Position numbers and translations under genes: made by a program. A model generated the notes under the pieces. The model did not search any database. It was not told where the DNA came from and saw nothing but the letters and a program-made list of their open reading frames with translations. 12,979 nucleotides of DNA from NCBI GenBank assembly GCA_001801365.1, contig MGXL01000078.1, positions 1-12,979 of the forward strand, written 5' to 3'. Shown here in pieces: positions 1 through 6,312 of the stretch (positions are counted from its first letter, which is position 1; every line of letters starts with the position of its first letter). This DNA is from Gammaproteobacteria bacterium RBG_16_57_12. Its GTDB lineage: Bacteria > Pseudomonadota > Gammaproteobacteria > RBG-16-57-12.

Positions 1-384
1 GCTCGACCACACATAGTTCACGGCGCGCGTCTTCCAGAACATCAGCCCGCCCGAGACGATCACATAAACGCGGGCGGGATAGTCATCGCCGGCCTTGGTC
101 GTCTCGGCGATGGGGCCCAGTGTTTCATCGACACGCCATGACCAGTGCAGATACGGGGTCTGCGCCAGGTCGATCCTGATCTTTTTCACCAGGCCGGAGG
201 CGGCGGCCTGGCTGTTGGCCTCCAGTACGCCGCGCGCTGACTGCTGAACGATATGATAAGTGGTGTGGCCGCGGAAGCTCTTTTCGGTCCAGCCGCTCAG
301 ATCGCCGGCCGAGAAGACGCCCACCAGGATGCGGGCGTCGCCGGCCAGGGCGGTCACACAGCACAACGCGAGCGCGAATCTCAC
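1..384 (-). CDS. DUF3047-type exported protein, 3' end outside the window (partial)
   Basis: The 128 visible residues start at a GTG and run off the left edge. The start overlaps the stop of the upstream lipoprotein gene by four bases (GTGA), with a GGAG ribosome-binding site about nine bases before it, so the two genes are probably translationally coupled. Residues 1-16 look like a short signal peptide ending near ALAGDA, suggesting export to the periplasm. The mature part has tryptophan-rich blocks typical of the DUF3047 family as I remember it: WSWRVDE at 81-87, GDDYPARVYV at 99-108 and NYVWS at 123-127. The family has no established biochemical role, so none is assigned. The visible length is a little over half of what I would expect. 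Family assignment is from remembered motif pattern, not a search. Confidence 0.8.
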   Translation of the reverse strand, partial: MRFALALCCVTALAGDARILVGVFSAGDLSGWTEKSFRGHTTYHIVQQSARGVLEANSQAAASGLVKKIRIDLAQTPYLHWSWRVDETLGPIAETTKAGDDYPARVYVIVSGGLMFWKTRAVNYVWSS

Positions 385-1868
385 GGCTGCTCCAGACTAA
401 ACAGCCGGTCCAGCAGGCCGGCGTCATCGAAATGCCGGCGTCCCACGAAGGCGATGGCATGATGACCGTGCTGGCGCATGGCGCCGGGGCCGGGCACGCC
501 CATGGGCCAGATCAGCCAGCGCTCGCGCCGCTGCGTGCCCGCCACGATGCCGTCCTCGCCGAACAGGCTGCGGTGCGTGCCGTCCGGCAGCGGCAGCGAG
601 CGCAGCCGGTTGTAGTCCTGAAACGCATAGACCTCGCCGGGCCTATCCGCTGCAGGGTAGATGCGCTGCACGAAATGGGTGCGGTGCTCCAGGCGGATCA
701 CCATGTGCTGGCCCGCCGGGACCAGGGGCGCAAGATCCGGCACCAGCGGCGGCTCGCGCGCGGCGTGCGCCTCGGGCCGCAGGCGCAGTTGTGGGCCGGG
801 GAAGACCATGTAGTAGCACCCGCAATTATGCATGACATCGTAGAGCAGCGGCTGGCCGGACCTGTCGAGGGTTACGCGCCAGGTCAGCCCGTCCAGGTGA
901 CCGCCAAAGATATCGAATGCGCCGGTGCGCGGGCGTTCGGGAAGCCAGACGGTGTAATTGAGCTGCACCAGCACCTCGTCCCGGAAACGCGCGTAGGAAC
1001 GATGCGTGTAGACCACCGGCGCGCGGGTGTCGATGCGGGAATCGGCCGCGTGAGCCAGCGCGGGCTCGCCAATACGGTCGGCCATGGTGACGGTATCGAC
1101 TTCCCAGACGGGGGCATGGGCGGCAAACAACTGCGTCCAGAGGTTTTCGCTGATTTCGGGAATGCCCAGGGCGCTGCGTCCGGCCTGCTGCACGTGAGCG
1201 GCCAGCTCAGGGACCGCCGGGGTGGCCTGCTGCGCAGGAGGTATGTAACGCACCAGCCGGCCGTGCACGGGGAGCTCCCCGAGCGGCAAGGCGAAGTCGG
1301 CGCGTGTCGATGCATGCAGCCGCCTTATGCCAGGGGTCACCAGCAGCGAGGTCACGGGATACAGACCAAGCACGCGCCAGCTCGTGTGATATTCGTCCGG
1401 CACCTGTGCCCTGCGACGCAGCAGCGACAGGCGTTCTGGCTGGGTCCGGTCGTTTTCCACCAGACGCCGCCCGCAGTCGTCGATGGTCTGTTCCAGGCTC
1501 TGTGCAGGCGGCACCGGATCGGGCAAGCGCGTCCTGTCGCGGTCAGGGAGGTTGGCGATCTCGATGCGGCGTGCCTCGGCGTCGAGCGAGCGCAGGCGCT
1601 CCAGCCACTCGGCCAGCGCCGCCTCTGTGAGTGCGCCTTGCCCATAGGCCGCCAGGAAGCGGTCGGTTCGCAAATGGGGGAAGCCTTTTATGGCCGCGGT
1701 CTGGGTATCCTTTACGCCCGCCTGACTGACCGCGCTATCGATTTGCACAAACAGCTCCATGCAGCGCCGCAGACTGCTGTCAACCGGCAGAAGAGCTTCC
1801 CCCGGCGGGACGGTGGCGCACCCGCCCAGCATTAAGCCCAGTAACAGCAGTAGTAATAAGCGGTTCAT
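381..1868 (-). CDS. Large lipoprotein of unknown function (495 aa)
   Basis: I chose the ATG at 1868-1866 rather than the longer reading (to 1925). It is preceded by a GGGGGTGG purine run and directly opens a classic lipoprotein signal: MNR, seven leucines, then LMLGGC with the acylated Cys at residue 17. Residue +2 is Ala, which by the usual Lol rule favours the outer membrane. The rest is soluble, with no further membrane segment. I see no catalytic motif I recognise; the C-terminal half is rich in aromatic and Arg/His residues and looks beta-rich. It overlaps the following DUF3047-type gene by four bases, so the two proteins are likely to work together in the envelope. A plus-strand open frame over the same region (432-1835) is a GC-rich shadow. 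Function unknown. Confidence 0.85.
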   Translation of the reverse strand: MNRLLLLLLLGLMLGGCATVPPGEALLPVDSSLRRCMELFVQIDSAVSQAGVKDTQTAAIKGFPHLRTDRFLAAYGQGALTEAALAEWLERLRSLDAEARRIEIANLPDRDRTRLPDPVPPAQSLEQTIDDCGRRLVENDRTQPERLSLLRRRAQVPDEYHTSWRVLGLYPVTSLLVTPGIRRLHASTRADFALPLGELPVHGRLVRYIPPAQQATPAVPELAAHVQQAGRSALGIPEISENLWTQLFAAHAPVWEVDTVTMADRIGEPALAHAADSRIDTRAPVVYTHRSYARFRDEVLVQLNYTVWLPERPRTGAFDIFGGHLDGLTWRVTLDRSGQPLLYDVMHNCGCYYMVFPGPQLRLRPEAHAAREPPLVPDLAPLVPAGQHMVIRLEHRTHFVQRIYPAADRPGEVYAFQDYNRLRSLPLPDGTHRSLFGEDGIVAGTQRRERWLIWPMGVPGPGAMRQHGHHAIAFVGRRHFDDAGLLDRLFSLEQP

Positions 1869-1886
1869 AGCCACCCCCACAGAATC

Positions 1887-1892
1887 AGTATA
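1887..1892 (-). promoter_or_regulatory. Possible -10 box for the lipoprotein/DUF3047 gene pair
   Basis: On the minus strand TATACT lies 18 bases upstream of the lipoprotein ATG. No good -35 element is seen at 16-18 bp spacing (the best is GATTCA). It would give a very short leader, so this is a weak call. Confidence 0.25.
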
Positions 1893-1981
1893 GCGGGCAA
1901 TTTTGCCAATGAATCCATTGAACAAATAATGCCTTTTTACTGAAAATTATTTTCCGCCCAGGTTATTCTCCACAGAATCAT

Positions 1982-1998
1982 GTGTGGCATAATCACAC
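1982..1998. promoter_or_regulatory. Inverted repeat, possible operator over the promoter of the cytochrome/propeller gene
   Basis: GTGTG and CACAC flank a 7-base centre, GCATAAT, giving a perfect 5+5 inverted repeat. The centre contains CATAAT, a plausible sigma-70 -10 hexamer for the gene starting at 2038; the -35 is not clear. The arms resemble a CRP half-site pair (TGTG...CACA), but the spacing does not match the CRP consensus. A repressor-type operator covering the -10 is the simplest reading. No regulator can be named. Confidence 0.3.
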
Positions 1999-2037
1999 TT
2001 TCTTCTTGCGCCATTAATTTTATCAGGAGGACCCGCG

Positions 2038-3417
2038 ATGATCCGTGATTCATGGTCGGCCAGGCTGCCGGCGGTTGTATGTGGTGTGCTGTTGAATGCC
2101 GTGCTGCCCGCTGCCAGTCTTGCCGCTGAGGGCGAGGCATCCGCCGCCGAGCCGGTGCGTTCGGCGGACTGGCTGGCCGCGCTGCCGGAAGGCGATACCC
2201 GGCGCAAGGTGGTGCTGGGCTGCACGCCGTGTCACCAGATGGGCCCGCCGATCGCGCTGCGCAACTCGCTGGAAGACTGGAAAACCGTCATCGGGCGCAT
2301 GAAGAAGATCGATCACGATCTGGATCTGGCGCTGATCCGCATGGAGGCCGATGAACTGGCCGAATGGCTGACAAAGAATGCGCGCATGCCCGAGCAGGGC
2401 TTCGCCATCGCCACCGCCAAGGCGGACATCCGCGAATATCCGGCCGGCAGCGGCAAGGGCTTTTATCACGACATGACCGTGACCGCCGGCAAGGCGTGGA
2501 TCGCGGATTATTTCGGCAACAAGCTCTACGGCATCGACACCAAGAGCGGCGCGGTGGAGACCTTCGACATCCCGGTGGACGTGCCGCCCGGCAAACCCGG
2601 CGGCGCGCACCAGATCGATATCACGCGCAGCGGTGAGCTGTGGATCACCTTCACCAAATCCGAGCAGGTGATTCGCTTCGACACCACGACCAGGGAGTTC
2701 AAGGTCTATTCGGGTTTTGAGAAGGGCGCCAATGTTCAATACTTCGTGGTGGACGCGGACCGCTACATCTATGAAGACCCCCAGGGCGGCATCTTCATGA
2801 CGCACTTCTCGCGCGAGATCATCAGCCGCCTGGACCCCAAGACCGGCGAGATCAAGGTCTACCACACCACGCGCACCGCTGATATGGAGGAAAAAGGCGT
2901 GCACCTCTATGCCGCGGTGGCCGACAGCAAGGGCCGGCTGTGGTATACCGAGACTCATGGCAACCGCTTCGGTATGCTGGATCCGCAAACCGGCGAGACC
3001 TTCGAAAAGGACATGGTGGAGAAGTGGGTCGGCCCCAAACGGCTGGCCATCGACAAGGATGATGTGCTGTGGATACCCGAACTGGCCAGCGGCAAGATCA
3101 CGGTCTATGACACCCGCGCCGCCAAGGTCGTCGATCGCCTGACGCTGCCGATCCCTGGCGATTTTCCCTATGCCATCCGGCGCAACCGCTACACCGGCGA
3201 TCTGTGGGTGACGGGCTCCGGCTCCGACAGCCTGTATCGTCTGGACCCCAAGACCAAACAGTTCTCGGTGTATCGCCTGCCCCGCCAGGGCGCCTACACG
3301 CGCACGGTATCCTTCACGGAAGATGGCGACATCTGGACCTGCTATGCCTCGTTCCCCAACGCCCACACCATCAAGCCCTACGATAACGGCGTGGTGGTGA
3401 GGTTGCGGCCACAGTAA
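2038..3417 (+). CDS. Exported c-type cytochrome fused to a Vgb-like beta-propeller (459 aa)
   Basis: A strong AGGAGG (2025-2030) seven bases before the ATG fixes the start. Residues 1-30 form a signal peptide ending near SLAA. A CXXCH haem c site, CTPCH, lies at 62-66, in a short helical region (about 40-120) that looks like a single-haem cytochrome c fold; Met102 or Met117 could be the distal ligand. Residues about 130-459 hold repeated beta-propeller blades with the pattern of virginiamycin B lyase/streptogramin lyase-like proteins: an LW(I/Y/V)T-type strand followed by RFD or RLDP..TG, seen near 153, 201, 301, 344 and 389. Haem attachment implies a periplasmic location. Antibiotic lyase activity should not be assumed: this fold is used by many proteins, and the haem suggests an electron-transfer or substrate-oxidising role. 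It is monocistronic, with a hairpin just after the stop. A minus-strand frame over the same region is a shadow. Confidence 0.88.
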   Translation: MIRDSWSARLPAVVCGVLLNAVLPAASLAAEGEASAAEPVRSADWLAALPEGDTRRKVVLGCTPCHQMGPPIALRNSLEDWKTVIGRMKKIDHDLDLALIRMEADELAEWLTKNARMPEQGFAIATAKADIREYPAGSGKGFYHDMTVTAGKAWIADYFGNKLYGIDTKSGAVETFDIPVDVPPGKPGGAHQIDITRSGELWITFTKSEQVIRFDTTTREFKVYSGFEKGANVQYFVVDADRYIYEDPQGGIFMTHFSREIISRLDPKTGEIKVYHTTRTADMEEKGVHLYAAVADSKGRLWYTETHGNRFGMLDPQTGETFEKDMVEKWVGPKRLAIDKDDVLWIPELASGKITVYDTRAAKVVDRLTLPIPGDFPYAIRRNRYTGDLWVTGSGSDSLYRLDPKTKQFSVYRLPRQGAYTRTVSFTEDGDIWTCYASFPNAHTIKPYDNGVVVRLRPQ

Positions 3418-3427
3418 CCCCTGCATC

Positions 3428-3460
3428 AGGGATCCCCCGGCACCTGTCCGGGGGATCCCT
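3428..3460. terminator. Strong hairpin between two convergent genes, probable bidirectional terminator
   Basis: AGGGATCCCCCGG (3428-3440) pairs perfectly with CCGGGGGATCCCT (3448-3460): 13 bp around a 7-base loop. It lies between the stop of the propeller gene (3417) and the stop of the convergent acetyltransferase gene (3461). On the plus strand it is followed by TTTATAG, a poor but T-rich tail; the minus-strand side has no T tract. Confidence 0.75.
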
Positions 3461-4243
3461 TTATAGTTTCTTCACTTCCCTGGCAATGAGTTTGCGGATA
3501 TTTTCATAGGAAGGCGGCGGGCCGGTGCTGATTGCCTCGCTGTTGATGTACACACCGTCGGCGATGCCCCACTCCAGGAACACCTCGCGCTCCGAGGTAT
3601 CGATGGCCTGAAAGATCACCTGGTCGCCGAACTCGGCACACGCGCGCCTGGCCCTTTCAAACACCGCATTCTGCGCGGGGCACCAGCCGTTGATGAAGGC
3701 GGTGACGGCGACCTTGCCCGGAGTGCCTGGCGGCAGCTTCTTTCTGCGGATCCAGTGCGGTGCCGCCGCGTCATCGGTGAAAGGCTTCCACATCAGTACA
3801 GCCAGCGCGTCGCGATCGGCCTTGCGATAGCCGTGTTTTTTGAACCAGGAGGCCTTCATCCAGAATGGCGGCCAGATCCCCCAGGCCGCCATGCCTTTCG
3901 CGCCGTGCGCCCTGGCATCTTCCTCCGCCGCCTGCAGCAGCGCCTGCCCCATGCCCTTCCCTTGAAAATCGCCCCGGCCCTGCGCATGGCCATGCACCCA
4001 GATGCACAGAATGAAATACAGATTCCGGCCTTCAATGAAGGATGCCTCGATGGGCAGATACTGGATCATCCCGCCCACCGTGCCGTGATCATCGAGTGCC
4101 AGCTTCACGCGCAGCCCGCGGGCGGCATATTTACGATACCAGTTGGCCTTGTGCTCGCCGGCCTCTTGCATCTCGTCGGACCAGTCTTCCAGGCACTGGA
4201 AATAGCTGGCGTAGTGCTCAGGGGTGAGGTCGATGATCTTCAT
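3461..4243 (-). CDS. GNAT-family N-acetyltransferase with C-terminal YoaP-like domain (260 aa)
   Basis: The ATG at 4243-4241 is preceded by GAGG at a six-base gap; a longer reading would need a TTG at 4267. Residues 1 to about 150 form a GNAT fold, with the acetyl-CoA pyrophosphate loop at QGKGMGQALL (94-103) followed by a typical alpha-3 helix and the conserved WFKKHGY block (133-139) that closes the domain. Residues about 165-260 resemble the YoaP C-terminal domain, a thioredoxin-like module: INGWCPAQN (184-192) sits where thioredoxins have WCxxC, but the second Cys is Gln, so it cannot form the usual disulfide. The acyl acceptor is unknown. The protein appears cytosolic and the gene is transcribed alone. 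GNAT is well supported; the YoaP label is from remembered motif similarity. Confidence 0.85.
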   Translation of the reverse strand: MKIIDLTPEHYASYFQCLEDWSDEMQEAGEHKANWYRKYAARGLRVKLALDDHGTVGGMIQYLPIEASFIEGRNLYFILCIWVHGHAQGRGDFQGKGMGQALLQAAEEDARAHGAKGMAAWGIWPPFWMKASWFKKHGYRKADRDALAVLMWKPFTDDAAAPHWIRRKKLPPGTPGKVAVTAFINGWCPAQNAVFERARRACAEFGDQVIFQAIDTSEREVFLEWGIADGVYINSEAISTGPPPSYENIRKLIAREVKKL

Positions 4244-4319
4244 GGTCAGCCTCGCAAACGAAATCAAAAGATATGTGAGGTCGATGTTCGCGGCAGTTTC
4301 GTTGATGTGCAGATTAATC

Positions 4320-4335
4320 GCGAGCTATCGCTCGC
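4320..4335. repeat. Short perfect hairpin upstream of the acetyltransferase gene
   Basis: GCGAGC, TATC, GCTCGC: a six-bp GC-rich stem with a four-base loop, about 77 bases before the acetyltransferase ATG. It may sit in that gene's leader. No function can be assigned. Confidence 0.45.
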
Positions 4336-4376
4336 ACCCACAGACAACTATGTAGCCAGTATTGGCTTCATGGCAA

Positions 4377-4390
4377 GCATAATTTTATGC
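4377..4390. promoter_or_regulatory. AT-rich palindrome, possible operator
   Basis: GCATAATTTTATGC is a perfect 6+6 inverted repeat around TT. It lies about 134 bases upstream of the acetyltransferase ATG. Read on the minus strand it contains ATAAAATTAT, which could overlap promoter elements. Regulator unknown. Confidence 0.25.
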
Positions 4391-4438
4391 CCGGGATAAG
4401 AGTTACACTGTAATCCGATTCTGGCATTAACAGATGTG

Positions 4439-4517
4439 GGTGGGTTACGACTGCATGGATGCAGGAGGTAGAGCAATGCATGGAGCAATTGCCGAGCGTT
4501 TTTCTGCGTAACCCACC
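4439..4517. repeat. 79-bp REP/MITE-like element with terminal inverted repeats
   Basis: GGTGGGTTACG (4439-4449) and CGTAACCCACC (4507-4517) are perfect 11-bp inverted repeats. Between them are two nested palindromes, CTGCAT-GG-ATGCAG (4451-4464) and GCAAT...ATTGC (4473-4492). GTGGGTTACG-type palindromes are dispersed intergenic repeats in many bacteria, which fits this position after the kinase gene. No transposase is present, so it would be a non-autonomous element. It may fold in RNA and protect or end the kinase transcript. Confidence 0.6.
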
Positions 4518-4578
4518 ATTGACTGAGAGTCATCCAGTCATTCAGCCACGGCCATTTAACTGACAGGCCATAGACATC

Positions 4579-6291
4579 TTAGCCCCGCCCCAACAGCGCA
4601 AGCAACAGGATGTTGATGACCAGCAATAGCAGCGCCAGACCTTTCCAGAAGGCCAGCGGGTTTCTTTCCAGTAATGGTTGATGAGTTTCTTTAAGAAACT
4701 CGGGATTGGGATGCTTCAGATCATAAATGAATTCGGACAACTCCGCGTAGCGCCTGGCCGGGTTCTTGTGCACCGCCTTAGCCAGCGCGCCGTCGACCCA
4801 TACCGGGAATTGTTCGTTATAGCTGCGAGCAGATATGTATTGTATACGGTTGATATTGCGCTCGGTCAGATCCTTATCATAGGGCATGTGGCCACATAAC
4901 ATTTCATAAGCGATCACGCCCAGGGCATAGATGTCGGAGCGGTGGGTGCCGATCTGTCCTTGCAGATATTCGGGCGCAGTGTAATTGGCGGTACCCAGCA
5001 GATTGTGACGTTGCCAGGGTTTGCCGATTTCCTCGATGCCGGCAATGCGCGTGGAGCCAAAGTCGATAATCTTCACTGTGCCGTGTTTGTCGATGAGAAT
5101 ATTCTCCGGCTTGAGGTCCTGATGGATCATCTCCATGCGGTGAAAGGCCCGCAGCCCGGCGGCGAGCTGTTCCACAATATTTCGCACATCAGGCAATGCA
5201 GCCAACGGATAATCGTTCATCCATTGGCGCAGCGTCTGCCCCTCTACATATTCAGTGACATAATAGAGAAACTGGCGCCGCCGAGTCGGTTCGAGCACTC
5301 TGAGTACATGGGGGCTGTTGATGCGCCGCCCCGCCCATTCCTCATGCATGAAGCGGTCGATATATGCCGCGTCATCTTCATAATTGACCGAGGGCGTCTT
5401 GAGGATCACCCGGGTCTCCGTTTCAGTATCCAGTGCAGCATAGATCTGGGTACGTTTGCTGGCATGGACTTCCCGCAGTATTTTATATCCGTCCAGAATC
5501 ATCCCCGCACTCAGCGCGGGCGGAAAGGGTAATTCGGTCAGTTGCCGGTAAAGATCATTGATATCCTGCTGCGGCAACTGCTCGATGCGCAGCACCAGAC
5601 AAGTGACATTATCACCGCTGCCCCGCTCCAGGGCGCGGGTGACGATCTTGCGCGCGCAGCGTTCCGGTTGTTGCGCGTACTCCACAAGCAGGTCGCACAA
5701 ATCACTCTGGGTGACGAAGCCGTGCACGCCGTCCGTGCTCAATAAAAATACATCACCGACTTCGACAGGCAGATTGCGGTAGTCTATTTCCACATTGACA
5801 TCGGCGCCCATGGCACGGCACAGCAGGGTTTTCTCGCCCGCCGCCCAGCTTTGATGATCGCGGGTCAGACACTCCAGCTCCTGGTCGCGCAGACGATAGA
5901 TACGGGTGTCGCCGACATGGAACAGATACGCCGTGGCCGATTTGATCACCAGGGCGCTGAGGGTGGTGATCATGCCATGATCCGAGCCGTAGGCCTGATG
6001 CCCCTGCCCGTGCAGCCAGCGATTCAAGGCGCCCAGGATGCGCTGGCCGGCGGTCTTGCAGGTCCAGGTCTCGGGGGTGCTGTAGTAATCGGCCAAAAAT
6101 CCCTGCACACAGGAGGCGCTGGCCGCGCGTCCGCCGGCGCTGCTGCTGACGCCATCGGCGATGATACAGGCCAGGCCTTTGGTAGTCAGCAGGGGTTCGT
6201 CGGGCACCAGGACGCCGCAGGCATCCTGGTTATCCTCCTTGAGCCCCTTATCAGAATAGTGACCGCAGGAGATGGACAGTTTTGCCGCCAT
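4579..6291 (-). CDS. Membrane-anchored PP2C phosphatase / Ser-Thr protein kinase fusion (570 aa)
   Basis: Residues 1 to about 236 are a PP2C-type phosphatase: EDNQD at 19-23, ADGVSS at 45-50, GDTRIYRL at 127-134, STDGVHG at 185-191 and GSGDNVT at 224-230 supply the metal-binding aspartates (D46, D187, D227). Residues about 269-525 are a Hanks-type kinase: VILK with K298, HQDLKPEN at 390-397 (HQD instead of HRD), DFG at 410-412, APE at 439-441 and SDIYALG at 452-458. The glycine-rich loop is poorly conserved. A hydrophobic segment (550-567) at the C-terminus anchors it, catalytic domains facing the cytoplasm. The gene starts 21 bp after the transporter stop, so they share an operon. A similar fusion sits in the P. 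aeruginosa nas cluster (PA1782, from memory). A role in controlling nitrate uptake or reduction is inferred. The targets are unknown. Confidence 0.92.
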   Translation of the reverse strand: MAAKLSISCGHYSDKGLKEDNQDACGVLVPDEPLLTTKGLACIIADGVSSSAGGRAASASCVQGFLADYYSTPETWTCKTAGQRILGALNRWLHGQGHQAYGSDHGMITTLSALVIKSATAYLFHVGDTRIYRLRDQELECLTRDHQSWAAGEKTLLCRAMGADVNVEIDYRNLPVEVGDVFLLSTDGVHGFVTQSDLCDLLVEYAQQPERCARKIVTRALERGSGDNVTCLVLRIEQLPQQDINDLYRQLTELPFPPALSAGMILDGYKILREVHASKRTQIYAALDTETETRVILKTPSVNYEDDAAYIDRFMHEEWAGRRINSPHVLRVLEPTRRRQFLYYVTEYVEGQTLRQWMNDYPLAALPDVRNIVEQLAAGLRAFHRMEMIHQDLKPENILIDKHGTVKIIDFGSTRIAGIEEIGKPWQRHNLLGTANYTAPEYLQGQIGTHRSDIYALGVIAYEMLCGHMPYDKDLTERNINRIQYISARSYNEQFPVWVDGALAKAVHKNPARRYAELSEFIYDLKHPNPEFLKETHQPLLERNPLAFWKGLALLLLVINILLLALLGRG

Positions 6292-6312
6292 GAATTATTC
6301 GCCTGTCAAAAC

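Larger units (their letters stand above)
4244..4578. other. Gene-free stretch of 335 bp carrying several inverted repeats
   Basis: No convincing coding frame was found; a 61-residue minus frame (4348-4533) lies across repeats and lacks support. It holds the upstream region of the acetyltransferase gene and the region after the kinase/phosphatase stop. Three inverted structures are listed separately. No U-tailed terminator is visible after the kinase gene. Confidence 0.7.

Noticed and set aside
432..1835. 467-residue plus-strand open frame opposite the large lipoprotein gene
   Set aside because: Composition is that of a GC-rich antisense shadow, and the minus frame has a clear lipoprotein signal and coupling to the next gene.
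2038..3417. Calling this gene an antibiotic-resistance virginiamycin B lyase
   Set aside because: Only the propeller fold is supported; the haem site and export signal argue for another role, and lyase catalytic residues could not be confirmed.
2050..3426. 458-residue minus-strand open frame opposite the cytochrome/propeller gene
   Set aside because: The plus frame has a signal peptide, haem motif, propeller repeats and a strong ribosome-binding site; the minus frame has none and crosses into the terminator.
4348..4533. 61-residue minus-strand open frame in the gene-free stretch
   Set aside because: It spans the repeat element and has no ribosome-binding site or recognisable sequence.
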